A stretch of DNA of 9,862 bases from Pyrinomonadaceae bacterium (GCA_013695245.1 JACDAW010000518.1:1-9862), one strand, 5' to 3'; shown: positions 1 through 7,272, numbered from the stretch's first letter. Translations and numbers: made by a program. The notes: generated from the letters alone by a model not told the origin.

Positions 1-349
1 CGATCACCTTGTAACCATTCATATACTTCGCCACCGAGCGGGCAGCTTCATCAATGAAACGCAGATCGGCCGAGCCGTCTTCGTTCGGCGGCGTGCCAAC
101 GGCAAGGAAAATTACCAGCGACTCCTCTACCGCTCTCTTAATATCGGTTGTGAAATCCAACCGTCCCGCTTGAACATTCTTTGCAACGATGGTGTCGAGT
201 CCGGGTTCATAAATCGGAATGAAGCCATCGGAGAGACGCTTGATCTTCTCGCTGTCCACATCAACGCACGTCACGTCAATGCCAAACTCGGCGAAACATG
301 CCCCTGTTACTAACCCGACATAGCCTGTGCCGATTACCGAAATGTGCAT
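1..349 (-). CDS. ugd: UDP-glucose 6-dehydrogenase, N-terminal part (runs off the left edge)
   Basis: The enzyme oxidises UDP-glucose to UDP-glucuronate with two NAD+, in the cytoplasm, supplying acidic sugar for capsule, exopolysaccharide or lipid modification. The visible 116 residues begin MHISVIGTGYVGLVTG: a beta strand followed by the GxGYVG dinucleotide-binding loop (residues 7-12). Further on are YEPGLD (about 56-61) and AVGTPPNEDGSADL (about 83-96), both typical of the UDP-glucose/GDP-mannose dehydrogenase family. The catalytic Cys and sugar-binding domains lie outside the window. The ATG at 349 is preceded by AGAGG nine bases upstream (359-363). An intrinsic terminator at 389-435 separates it from the next gene upstream, so it may have its own promoter or depend on read-through. 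GDP-mannose dehydrogenase is a less likely alternative that the missing C-terminus would settle. Confidence 0.93.
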   Translation of the reverse strand, partial: MHISVIGTGYVGLVTGACFAEFGIDVTCVDVDSEKIKRLSDGFIPIYEPGLDTIVAKNVQAGRLDFTTDIKRAVEESLVIFLAVGTPPNEDGSADLRFIDEAARSVAKYMNGYKVI

Positions 350-388
350 TTAGATAAACCTCTGCCGGAATTAAAACTATGCCCACAC

Positions 389-435
389 AAAAAGCTTGCG
401 GGTCACGCGGAAGTTTCCAATGCGTGACCCGCAAG
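389..435 (-). terminator. Rho-independent terminator of the FecR-like gene
   Basis: A perfect 14-bp inverted repeat (395-408 with 422-435, CTTGCGGGTCACGC and its complement) has a 13-base loop that can itself pair for a few bases. Read on the minus strand, the GC-rich stem is followed by CTTTTTGTG (the A run at 389-393). It lies about 70 bases past the stop codon at 507 and ahead of the ugd start. There is no T run on the plus-strand side, so it should act only leftward. Confidence 0.85.
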
Positions 436-506
436 GTCAATGTTAAGGGTTGGTTACGACGATAAACCGCTCGCCGAAGCTACCGGGAAACATTTCCGCC
501 GAAAGC

Positions 507-1232
507 TTACTGAACGGGGCTGATGATCACGCCGCCGCCTTGGGTGACGTTGATGTCGCTGTTATCGCTGACGGTCGCATAGACGGCCGCCGCGATTGCG
601 CCACCGGCTGCCAGAAGCAACGCTGCGAGAGCACCGCCGCCGATGCTACGCAAACCTTCGGTTTGCAAGCGCGTGCAACGCGTTCCCGGAGCAGCCTGAC
701 CAGCCGTGTCTTGATTACCGGCGGCGATCTGCTTGGTTTCGCTGCCAGCGCGTAACTCGACTTGACCGGCGTGCGTTGACACCTGCGTGTTGCCGCATTC
801 GACGTTGACGCTAAAGTTAGAAGCTTGCACGGCGTCAGCGACGACCACGCCATCTTTCGTCGTCAGGTTAGCGGTCATGCCCTGCATCGTCATCACGCGC
901 GCGCGCCCGGCGTCGAGCGCCGCCATGATGCCGGTTTCGTTGAAGCTGACTTTCATGGTTGTGTTCGGCATTAACTCGACGCGGCCGAGTTTGCCGAGGT
1001 TGACGATGGCGCTTGATTTCTCCGCCGTCGTGATGGTGCTGTCCGAAAACACGGTCGCACCGCTGATTGCTTTCGCGCCGTCCACCATGACATTGCCCGA
1101 AGCGGTTAACTCACCCGAAGGACGCTGTTGCCCTTGAGCTGGTGCCGCCAGCGCAACCATCGAGGACATACTCAACATCGCCATCAAAGTTAGAATGGCG
1201 AGCGAGCTACGGCTCCAAGTTCTGCTGATCAT
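507..1232 (-). CDS. Exported FecR-like domain protein with C-terminal membrane helix
   Basis: This 241-residue protein has a signal peptide at about 1-29 (SRTWSRSS, a hydrophobic stretch, then VALAA). A beta-rich region follows at about 40-170, with the pattern of FecR-like domains: GNVMVDGAKAISGATVFSDS, then STITTAEKSSAIVNLGKLG, a P-N-T turn, and a second repeat ending near the GQVEL segment (156-160). Two cysteines (146 and 186) could form a disulfide. A Gly/Ala-rich helix at about 196-220 could span or anchor in a membrane, and it is followed by a short polar tail. FecR proteins proper are anti-sigma regulators, but no sigma factor or TonB receptor is nearby, so an adhesion or envelope role is as likely. 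The ATG at 1232 is chosen over one nine codons upstream because GGAGGAG lies at 1238-1244, ideally spaced. The gene is monocistronic, between a promoter at 1415-1443 and the terminator at 389-435. Confidence 0.85.
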   Translation of the reverse strand: MISRTWSRSSLAILTLMAMLSMSSMVALAAPAQGQQRPSGELTASGNVMVDGAKAISGATVFSDSTITTAEKSSAIVNLGKLGRVELMPNTTMKVSFNETGIMAALDAGRARVMTMQGMTANLTTKDGVVVADAVQASNFSVNVECGNTQVSTHAGQVELRAGSETKQIAAGNQDTAGQAAPGTRCTRLQTEGLRSIGGGALAALLLAAGGAIAAAVYATVSDNSDINVTQGGGVIISPVQ

Positions 1233-1237
1233 TAATT

Positions 1238-1244
1238 CTCCTCC
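1238..1244 (-). promoter_or_regulatory. Strong Shine-Dalgarno site deciding the start at 1232
   Basis: On the minus strand GGAGGAG precedes ATG by five bases. It is the best ribosome binding site in the window. It rules against the longer reading frame starting at 1259, because the site would then lie inside the coding region. Confidence 0.85.
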
Positions 1245-1414
1245 CGTAGAGTGAAACAAAAGTTTAAGAGCGCTGGAACAAGCCTTCAGTGACCTGCTCA
1301 GGAACGAATTTTCATTTCTGTCTGCTGCGTCGTTTGGAAATTCGCTGGCGCGCCCGCAAAGTAATTCCCCGAAAAACTGGCTTGAGTGCCACTGGGGCTT
1401 CTATGTCATTGGCT

Positions 1415-1443
1415 TTTTTACACGAATTGCCGTGCGGTGTCAA
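1415..1443 (-). promoter_or_regulatory. Sigma70-type promoter for the FecR-like gene
   Basis: Read on the minus strand, a perfect -35 box TTGACA (1438-1443) is followed by a 17-base spacer and TAAAAA (1415-1420, 4 of 6 to consensus). The start of transcription would be near 1408, which leaves a leader of about 175 bases before the ATG at 1232. Confidence 0.65.
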
Positions 1444-1541
1444 TAAACTTTTACGTTAAATTCGCTTTGCGACCACAAGTTTTTCGTTATTTTCACGGTA
1501 AACGAACGTGTTTCACGCTGCGCCAAGCAGGTCTCCGATCC

Positions 1542-2750
1542 TCAGCGCTTAAAGAGATACGCGCTTTCCACGAGCCGCCCCCCTCTGTTTGCGCTGTCGC
1601 TTACCGCGAACTGTCGGCGACGGCGTTCGCCCCGGCTCGTCACCGTATCGCTCCAGATCGCGGCTCCAGCATACTCGCCTTTCTTATTTAAAGCATAGAA
1701 ATTTACGTCAATATCTTCTAATTTTCTCCGATCATTGCCGTAGCGGGCAGCAATCAATTTGAGCGCATCGAGGCAGGCTTGTTCAGGCGAGCGCCCTTGC
1801 CGCATGTATTCGACGACGGTGCGCGCGCCGTTAATGTAGATAACTTCCTCGCCGCGACCCGTCGAACCCGCCGCGCCCGTGTCGTTATCAACGTAAAGGC
1901 CGCAGCCGATTAACGGCGAATCCCCGACGCGACCCGGAATTTTCCACGCCAAACCGCTCGTTGTCGTCACGCCGCTGATGTCGAAGCTCGAATCGAGGGC
2001 GATGCAGTTAATCGTCCCCGTCGGCGGGCGTCGCGCCACCTCGTCAGCCCACGCGAGAACGGCATCGCGTCGCTTTGCGTCGCCCTGCGAATATTCATCG
2101 GCCAGACGGAAGCTTGACGACTGCTCGCGTTGCCGCCTCTCCCCAGCAGGCGAAGCCGGTTGCGGCATGTAAGGACTCGGGCCCCATTTATCGGTATTCG
2201 ACAGTCCTTCCTTCCAGCGCATCCACGCGATGCGCGATTCTTCTGTGAGCAAATTCACGTCTTCAAATCCTTCGGCGGTGGCGAATTCGCGCGCGCCCTG
2301 CCCGACGATCAGAATGTGGTCGGTGCGTTCAAGAACGGCGCGGGCGACTTTCGACGGCGTGCGCACGCCGCGCAAGGAAGCGACCGCACCCGCGCGCCGT
2401 GTCGGGCCGTGCATCACGGACGCATCGAGTTCAACGTCGCCGCGTTCGTTCGGCAAGCCACCGTAACCGACCGAATTGTCCTTCGGATCAAGTTCGACGA
2501 TGTTGACGCCTTCAATCACGGCATCAAGCGTATCCGCTCCGGCGCGTATTCTCTCGACGGCTTTCGCCACGGCCGCCATGCCGTTCGCGCTTGAAACCGC
2601 AAGCGGCGGAGTCGCGCGACGCTGCGAGGAATCACTTTGTCCCGCACCTGTGTTTTGCGCCGGAGCGTTCGCACCTAATTCGACGCCGAGCGCGGCAACG
2701 CTCAAACCGACGGCGGCCGAGCCTATGAATTTTCGACGGCTATCGTCCAT
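1542..2750 (-). CDS. Tat-exported N4-(beta-N-acetylglucosaminyl)-L-asparaginase / isoaspartyl peptidase family protein
   Basis: This is an N-terminal nucleophile hydrolase that self-cleaves to expose a Thr. Family members cleave the GlcNAc-Asn bond of glycoproteins, or isoaspartyl and asparagine amides. The 402 residues start with a twin-arginine signal (SRRKFIG, 4-10, then a hydrophobic stretch), so export as a folded protein is likely. NSVGYGGLP (92-100) and TDHILIVGQGA (143-153) are family signatures. The nucleophile is Thr246 in TGTIN. Counting from it, Thr264, Arg274, Asp277 (GRVGDSP), Thr297 and Gly298 match, as I recall it, the spacing of the active-site residues in Flavobacterium glycosylasparaginase. 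Two oddities: the residue before the nucleophile is Gly, as in isoaspartyl peptidases, not Asp; and the N-terminal TWNFG-like substrate-binding Trp is replaced by SSANG (53-57). A linker of about 60 residues before Thr246 is longer than usual. The ATG at 2750 has AAGGTGA just upstream. Exact substrate uncertain. Confidence 0.88.
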   Translation of the reverse strand: MDDSRRKFIGSAAVGLSVAALGVELGANAPAQNTGAGQSDSSQRRATPPLAVSSANGMAAVAKAVERIRAGADTLDAVIEGVNIVELDPKDNSVGYGGLPNERGDVELDASVMHGPTRRAGAVASLRGVRTPSKVARAVLERTDHILIVGQGAREFATAEGFEDVNLLTEESRIAWMRWKEGLSNTDKWGPSPYMPQPASPAGERRQREQSSSFRLADEYSQGDAKRRDAVLAWADEVARRPPTGTINCIALDSSFDISGVTTTSGLAWKIPGRVGDSPLIGCGLYVDNDTGAAGSTGRGEEVIYINGARTVVEYMRQGRSPEQACLDALKLIAARYGNDRRKLEDIDVNFYALNKKGEYAGAAIWSDTVTSRGERRRRQFAVSDSANRGGRLVESAYLFKR

Positions 2751-2830
2751 GTTTCACCTTTTGTTTTTAATGGTAAGGCGCCTTGCAAATTCGCGGCGCG
2801 AGTCAAAGCCTGTTGCGCGATGAAAGACAG

Positions 2831-2861
2831 ATAGTAGCAGATTTCATGCCGCCTACCCCAA
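2831..2861 (-). promoter_or_regulatory. Candidate promoter for the asparaginase-like gene
   Basis: On the minus strand TACTAT (2831-2836) is preceded by TGC, giving an extended -10 element. TTGGGG (2856-2861) is a weak -35 at 19 bases. It lies in the 137-base gap after the phytoene synthase gene and would give a leader of about 74 bases. No terminator is evident in the gap, so read-through from upstream is also possible. Confidence 0.3.
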
Positions 2862-2887
2862 ATATTTATCAGGCATTGGTGAGCAGC

Positions 2888-3793
2888 TTAAAGCTTGCGG
2901 GCTTCGCGCTGGAGTTGCGGAACGTGGCGGAGTTTGCCGAGCAAGCTCAGGTGAGCGCGCTGAGTAAACACATCGTAGCCGTTGCGCTCTATTTCATCGA
3001 GAATCTTCGCATACAATCTGGCAGCGAGCAGCACGGTAAAACGCGCGTCCTGTTCGAGCAGCGGAATCCCCCCTTCGGCTTCACGGTAGAGAGAGCGCGC
3101 GCGTTCAATTTCAAAGCGCATCAGGCGACGAAAGTTTTCGTTCACTTTACCGCTCAAGAGTTCGCTTTCGGTATAATTGAATTGTCGCAAATCCTCTTGC
3201 GGAAGATAGATGCGCCCCGCGCGTGCGTCCTCGCCGATGTCGCGCAAGATGTTGGTCAGTTGCATCGCGTAGCCGAGCGCTTCGGCGTGAACGAGCGTTT
3301 CGGGCATCGTGTAGCCGAAGATTTCCGACGACATCAGCCCGACAACCGACGCCACGCGGTAGCAATAGACGCGCAACTCTTCCCACGACGCGTAACGCTT
3401 CGTGTGCGTGTCCATCAACACGCCGCGCATTAGTTCCAGTGGCAATTCTTGTTTGATCGGATAACGCTCCAGCATATCGCGCCACGCGACGAGAACGGGC
3501 GAAGAAACGGTTTTGCCGCGATAGACATTGTCGAGCGCGTCTTTCCATTTCTCAATCGTATCTATAATTCCATCTTTGTTTTCCGCATCAACTTCATCAA
3601 CCGCATCATCAACGTGGCGGCACAAAGCATAGACGGCGTAGATCGCGCGACGCTTGTGGCGCGGCAGGAAACGCGCGCTGAAGTAGAAACTCTTGGCGTG
3701 AACGCGCGCCGTCTGCTGGCAGTAACCGTATGCCCGTTCGACCGCTTCCCTGTCGGCGGCTGGAATTAAAGATTGCGCGGCGGTTGAAGACAT
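2888..3793 (-). CDS. crtB: Phytoene synthase (squalene/phytoene synthase family)
   Basis: The family condenses two prenyl diphosphates head to head. Phytoene synthase joins two geranylgeranyl diphosphates through prephytoene diphosphate, the first committed step to carotenoids. The 301-residue protein has the usual length. It shows AKSFYFSARFLP (about 33-44), the first Asp-rich Mg-binding motif CRHVDDAVDE (Asp62, 63, 66) and the second, NILRDIGEDA (181-190; Asp185, Asp189), followed by GRIYLP. The C-terminal ARLY and NGYDVF segments are closer to CrtB than to the hopanoid enzymes HpnC/HpnD, which is the main alternative. The open frame extends 78 codons further upstream into the prenyl synthase gene, but that part is unlike any synthase. 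The ATG at 3793, 61 bases past the upstream stop, gives a normal N-terminus, though it has no clear ribosome binding site. No desaturase (CrtI) is in the window. Confidence 0.88.
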   Translation of the reverse strand: MSSTAAQSLIPAADREAVERAYGYCQQTARVHAKSFYFSARFLPRHKRRAIYAVYALCRHVDDAVDEVDAENKDGIIDTIEKWKDALDNVYRGKTVSSPVLVAWRDMLERYPIKQELPLELMRGVLMDTHTKRYASWEELRVYCYRVASVVGLMSSEIFGYTMPETLVHAEALGYAMQLTNILRDIGEDARAGRIYLPQEDLRQFNYTESELLSGKVNENFRRLMRFEIERARSLYREAEGGIPLLEQDARFTVLLAARLYAKILDEIERNGYDVFTQRAHLSLLGKLRHVPQLQREARKL

Positions 3794-3854
3794 ATGAGCA
3801 GCGATGTTGAGAAGACTTTGCGCCAAACTATTGGTTCGCTCGAAGATCAAGCTT

Positions 3855-4757
3855 TCAGCTTCGACGCGTGGCGATATAATCGGACAGTTGGCCGAGCAGA
3901 CGCGACGCGCGACTATCGCCGAATTCTTCGGTGAGCGCGCGTTTAGCTTCAGCGACAAGTTGATTCGTGCGCTGTATCGCGTCTGAAGCTCCGCGCGCGG
4001 AGGCAAAGGTTGCGCGCCGCGCGCCATTCATTGCCAGCGCTTCGTCCTCCGATAAATCGAGCACATCGTCAATCGTCTGGTAGGCATCGCCGAGCTTTTC
4101 GGCGAAGCAAGTTAAAGCACTTAATTGCTTTTCGTTTGCGCCGGAAAGAATCGCTCCCAAGCGCAACGCGAGTCGCATCAATGCCGACGTTTTAAGATTG
4201 CGCACCTGATCGGAAGACGCACGCGCGCCGCTTCCATCACCAATCGCCAAATCAACGGTTTGACCAACGACCATCCCATTCGCGCCGATGCAGGCGACCA
4301 ACTCACGGTGCGCTGTAATGGCGTGCCGGTAATTCAAATCGTTTGAGTCGAACATCAAACCATACGACGCGTTCATAAGAGCGAGCGCGGCGAGCACGGC
4401 GAGACCTTCGCTGTAACGCAAATGCAGAGTAACTTGACCGCGCCGCTCCGTAGCATTGTCCATGCACGGCAAGTCGTCGAAGATGAGCGAGCTGGTGTGA
4501 ACGAATTCGACGGCCGCGGCCGCTTGAAGAACTTGCGAAGCGCGTCCCCCCACTGCTTCCGCGCCGAGCAGTGTCAACACGGGACGCAAACGTTTACCGC
4601 CCGGAAACAGAGCGTAACGTAAAGCATCGTTAAAATCCGCGCCGTCCCGCGCCGTGGCAAGCGGCAGATTTTCGATCAAAGCTTGCTCGATCTGCGGGCG
4701 GGCGTCTTCGACAAAGTCCCACAAGTCTGCGCTCTTTGCTGGCGACGGAAAGCTCAT
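3855..4757 (-). CDS. Short-chain polyprenyl diphosphate synthase (GGPP/FPP synthase, CrtE/IspA type)
   Basis: The enzyme elongates allylic diphosphates with isopentenyl diphosphate to C15 or C20 in the cytoplasm. The 300 residues contain GGKRLRP (53-59, substrate diphosphate binding), the first Asp-rich motif DDLPCMD (94-100, the bacterial DDxxxxD form), VGQTVDL (164-170), Lys189-Thr190, and the second Asp-rich motif DDVLD (230-234). After the second motif the usual Gly-Lys-x-x-Gly-x-Asp segment is short: NGARRAT, with Arg where Lys is usual. The adjacent phytoene synthase suggests a C20 product, but the sequence alone does not fix chain length, so no symbol is given. The ATG at 4757 is preferred to a TTG two codons upstream; neither has a good ribosome binding site. 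It lies 74 bases after the small unknown gene, probably in one operon. Confidence 0.88.
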   Translation of the reverse strand: MSFPSPAKSADLWDFVEDARPQIEQALIENLPLATARDGADFNDALRYALFPGGKRLRPVLTLLGAEAVGGRASQVLQAAAAVEFVHTSSLIFDDLPCMDNATERRGQVTLHLRYSEGLAVLAALALMNASYGLMFDSNDLNYRHAITAHRELVACIGANGMVVGQTVDLAIGDGSGARASSDQVRNLKTSALMRLALRLGAILSGANEKQLSALTCFAEKLGDAYQTIDDVLDLSEDEALAMNGARRATFASARGASDAIQRTNQLVAEAKRALTEEFGDSRASRLLGQLSDYIATRRS

Positions 4758-4831
4758 GCTCAAGTTTACAGGGAATGCTTTAACAAAACTATCGTTTGAA
4801 TTTAACCGAAGTGTGAAACTTGCGAGGCACT

Positions 4832-5182
4832 TTACCTTTTGGATTTTGCTTCTTGGTAAAATTGGCGGCTGCGTTCCGCCAATTCGACAGGAACGATCAC
4901 GCGAAACGGATGCTTGGCGACAAACGATGGCACGCGACGCACCTGCGCGCCGAGCCGATTCAAAACGACGGACGCGTTTTCATCATCAATCTCTTCAACC
5001 CCAAAACTCTCGGCCGCGCGCTTAAGCGCCCCGCGCAAACGATCAAGCGGCAGATCGCGTTCGGCTAAAACCTTGCCGCGCGCCTGAAATTCGCCGAGCG
5101 CGAAACTTACCACGTGCTCGTAGTCCGCCGCGCTCGTCCCACGCTGCTCGTTTTGCCCTTCAAAAAGTGTCGGCTGGCGCAT
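4832..5182 (-). CDS. Small protein of unknown function with N-terminal QPTLF motif
   Basis: I do not recognise the family. The 116-residue product has no signal peptide or membrane segment. It begins MRQPTLFEGQ and then has a charged, mostly helical-looking region (about 20-60), a LNRLGAQVRRVPSFVAKHPFRV segment split by prolines (about 75-97), and a basic C-terminus. QPTLF at residues 3-7 fits the bacterial sliding-clamp binding consensus QxxLF. The ATG at 5182 has only a weak GAG beside it. A TTG at 5209, nine bases past the upstream stop, would add nine residues and is possible. Codon use (Arg as CGC/CGT) and position between two same-strand genes support a real gene. It probably shares a transcript with the exported protein upstream and the prenyl synthase downstream. 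Confidence 0.72.
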   Translation of the reverse strand: MRQPTLFEGQNEQRGTSAADYEHVVSFALGEFQARGKVLAERDLPLDRLRGALKRAAESFGVEEIDDENASVVLNRLGAQVRRVPSFVAKHPFRVIVPVELAERSRQFYQEAKSKR

Positions 5183-5218
5183 CTCGCTTTCAACAAAACG
5201 GAAATTCAAACTCGCTTC

Positions 5219-5803
5219 TCAGGGCGTTCTCGCACGGCGCGGACGTATGGTCTCCTCCGATGGCGAATTGTTAGTTTGTGCGGAGGAAGAACGAAGATTC
5301 GTCGTTGATGCTTCTGCGCGCCCGTCATTTTGCTTCATCAGTTCGGCTTGCTCGTAAACGTCGAGCCGCGCGAAAACGAAAAATATTTCTCCGGCGCGCA
5401 CCGTGCTCAAAAATCTGAACGTATTATTGATTACCGCTCCAGCGCGCAGATTCTCGGTCTTCGGCAACGGATCAAATATATTTTTAAATTCGTCGCGCGT
5501 CACGGCTTCGAGTTCCGGCAAATAGTCGTTTCCGGTTTCGCGTGCGATGCGAATAGCAGACGATCTAAGCGCGCGAATACGATTTAAGTTTCGACGGTAA
5601 TAAGTTGAGCTAATCTCGCGGCGACTCCCGCGGTCGTCAACCACCTCTTGCTCGGCTTTCAAGTATCCGAGATAAGCCTGCACGACGGGGCCGAACTCCG
5701 CGTTCTGCGCCGCCCGCCGGACTTGCGCCGTCGCCAGCTCGTTCATCGCAACGAGCATCAGCACCGCGAAACCAAGTTTAAGAAAACCTCTCAGCACTTT
5801 CAT
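5219..5803 (-). CDS. Exported protein of unknown function
   Basis: This 194-residue protein starts with a clear signal peptide: MKVLRG, a hydrophobic stretch, then MNELATAQ, with cleavage likely after ATA (about residue 26). The mature part is helical and rich in Arg and Glu: a GPVVQAYLGYLKAEQEVV segment and repeated arginines in YYRRNLNRIRALRSSAIRIA, followed by FKNIFDPLP. The last 40 residues are Ser/Thr/Asn-rich and probably disordered, ending in RPRRARTP. No catalytic motif is visible, and there is no second membrane segment. The open frame begins at 5944, but the ATG at 5803 gives the signal peptide at the true N-terminus and has a short AAGAG just upstream. It is the first gene of the leftward set and diverges from coaBC across a 191-base gap. 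Confidence 0.78.
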   Translation of the reverse strand: MKVLRGFLKLGFAVLMLVAMNELATAQVRRAAQNAEFGPVVQAYLGYLKAEQEVVDDRGSRREISSTYYRRNLNRIRALRSSAIRIARETGNDYLPELEAVTRDEFKNIFDPLPKTENLRAGAVINNTFRFLSTVRAGEIFFVFARLDVYEQAELMKQNDGRAEASTTNLRSSSAQTNNSPSEETIRPRRARTP

Positions 5804-5930
5804 AACTCTTGAATACCGTCGTCGCTCGCCGCTTCTATTCTCGAAAGCAGCATCAAACACAACTGCAAGAAAGTTTACCACAAGCGTTGCTTGTCCGTCG
5901 CAGTCAACGCAAAGCGAGAGGTTAAAGCGA

Positions 5931-5960
5931 TTGCGCTCCGTCAAGAAGCGATGTTACATT
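5931..5960 (+). promoter_or_regulatory. Candidate promoter for coaBC
   Basis: TTGCGC (5931-5936) and TACATT (5955-5960) are spaced by 18 bases, each partly matching the sigma70 consensus. They lie in the divergent gap 5804-5994, about 35 bases ahead of the coaBC start. This is weak evidence on its own. I found no good counterpart for the leftward gene. Confidence 0.27.
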
Positions 5961-5994
5961 TTGCTTTAGTGTTGAGGTTAACAGCGAGTTTATT

Positions 5995-7272
5995 ATGACA
6001 AGCGAAAACACGGCGGGACAAAGCAAGCAAGTGGCTTTAGGCGTCACCGGCGGCATCGCCGCTTATAAAACCGTCGAGATTCTACGCGAATTGCAAAAAA
6101 ATGGTTGCCGCGTGCGTGTGTGCATGACGCCGCGCGCCTGCGAATTCATTCAACCGCTCACCTTCCGCGCAATCTCCGGCGAGCACGTCGTTGTTGATGA
6201 TTACTCGCCTGACAATCCTGATCCAATCGCGCATATCACCTTTTCGCAAACAGTTGATCTGCTCATCGTTGCGCCTGCCACTGCCAACACCATCGCCAAG
6301 TTTGCAAGCGGCATTGCCGACGACTTTTTAACCTCAACTTATCTCGCTTCGACCGCGCCCGTCGTTGTCGCTCCGGCGATGAACACGACGATGTGGCTGC
6401 ATCCGGCGACCGCGCGCAATCTTAAACGATTGCGCGACGACGGCGTAACGATTATCGAGCCGGAAGAAGGAATAATGGCGTGCGGCACGACGGGGCCGGG
6501 GCGTTTGGCCGATCCACAACTAATCGTTCGCGCCGCGCTTGAGATTCTTGAAAACGGTAAACAAACACGCCCGTCTGATCTCTTCGGCGAGCGTGTTTTG
6601 ATTACCGCCGGTGCGACGCGCGAAGAAATTGATCCCGTGCGCTTTCTCTCGAATCGCTCGTCGGGACGGATGGGTTTTGCGCTGGCGGAGGCTGCACAAT
6701 CGCGTGGCGCGGAAGTCACCCTCGTTGCGGGCGCGACAACGGCCGAAGTTCCGGCGAACGTGCGCGTGCTTCGCGCGACAACGGCGGAAGAGATGCGAGC
6801 GCGTGTGCTAGAGGAGATTTCTAACTCAACGATCTTTATCGGCGCAGCGGCCGTTGCCGATTATCGTCCGATTACTCGCCTCGCCGAGAAGATCAAAAAA
6901 AGCGACGGGCACTTCACGCTCACACTAGAACCAACGCCCGACATTCTCGCCGAAGTTTCGCGCACGCGTCATGAGGGCTTGCTCGTCATCGGATTCGCCG
7001 CCGAAACGATTGACGTTGTGCGGCACGCGCGCGAGAAACTCAAACGAAAAAATCTCGATTGCGTTGTCGCTAACGATGTCACTTCCGACGGCGCAGGCTT
7101 TGATGTTGAAACGAATATCATTACGATCATCAAGCCCGATGATGCTGCGCCCGTCACCTTGCCTGTGATGTCGAAACTCGACGCGGCGCATCGTATCCTG
7201 AATGAGATTAAAGATTTGCGCGCGACCCGTGACGGCGCATTGAAAGAAGGTCAAAGCATCGCCCGCGCGTAA
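5995..7272 (+). CDS. coaBC: Bifunctional phosphopantothenoylcysteine decarboxylase / phosphopantothenate-cysteine ligase
   Basis: This enzyme catalyses two steps of coenzyme A synthesis: CTP-dependent joining of cysteine to 4'-phosphopantothenate (CoaB), then FMN-dependent decarboxylation to 4'-phosphopantetheine (CoaC). The 425 residues match the usual fused length. The CoaC part (about 10-190) has GVTGGIAAYK (16-25), His80 in IAHI, VAPATANTIAKFASG, PAMNTTMW (127-134, Asn130) and the substrate-clamp motif ACGTTGPGRL with Cys163. The CoaB part (about 198-405) has ITAGATREEIDPVRF, the NRSSGRMG nucleotide loop (Asn220), AAVADYRP, and Lys299 in AEKIKK. By recall these fit the catalytic residues of E. 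coli Dfp, with His, Asn and Cys shifted by five and the CoaB residues by ten. ATG at 5995 follows GCGAG at a suitable distance. rpoZ and gmk, often upstream, are not here. Confidence 0.97.
   Translation: MTSENTAGQSKQVALGVTGGIAAYKTVEILRELQKNGCRVRVCMTPRACEFIQPLTFRAISGEHVVVDDYSPDNPDPIAHITFSQTVDLLIVAPATANTIAKFASGIADDFLTSTYLASTAPVVVAPAMNTTMWLHPATARNLKRLRDDGVTIIEPEEGIMACGTTGPGRLADPQLIVRAALEILENGKQTRPSDLFGERVLITAGATREEIDPVRFLSNRSSGRMGFALAEAAQSRGAEVTLVAGATTAEVPANVRVLRATTAEEMRARVLEEISNSTIFIGAAAVADYRPITRLAEKIKKSDGHFTLTLEPTPDILAEVSRTRHEGLLVIGFAAETIDVVRHAREKLKRKNLDCVVANDVTSDGAGFDVETNIITIIKPDDAAPVTLPVMSKLDAAHRILNEIKDLRATRDGALKEGQSIARA

Larger units (their letters stand above)
1233..1541. other. Intergenic region with promoter and long leader
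   Basis: This 309-base gap separates the stop of the asparaginase-like gene from the FecR-like gene. It contains a sigma70-type promoter (1415-1443), a predicted leader of roughly 175 bases, and the ribosome binding site at 1238-1244. Within the leader, CCCC (1367-1370) can pair with GGGG (1394-1397), and TGGC (1378-1381) with GCCA (1388-1391), giving a possible hairpin near the 5' end of the transcript. I see no convincing reading frame, no known riboswitch and no clear terminator for the gene ending at 1542. The plus-strand open frame crossing this gap runs into the antisense of the asparaginase gene and has no gene-like features. Confidence 0.6.

Noticed and set aside
2130..2594. 154-codon open frame on the plus strand
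   Set aside because: It lies wholly opposite the asparaginase-like gene, whose catalytic motifs are intact, and has an implausible residue composition.
2783..3433. 216-codon open frame on the plus strand
   Set aside because: It is antisense to the phytoene synthase gene, with no family signature. Long antisense frames are expected opposite genes of this composition.
3794..4027. 78-codon upstream extension of the phytoene synthase frame
   Set aside because: It lies inside the 3' end of the prenyl synthase gene on the same strand in another frame, and its residues match no part of a phytoene synthase. The ATG at 3793 gives the normal family length.
5881..5893. Short palindrome CAAGC-GTT-GCTTG in the divergent gap
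   Set aside because: Five-base arms are too short to call an operator, and no second copy is seen near a promoter.
5804..5944. 47-codon upstream extension of the exported unknown protein
   Set aside because: It would bury a clear signal peptide inside the protein. No better ribosome binding site supports the earlier start.
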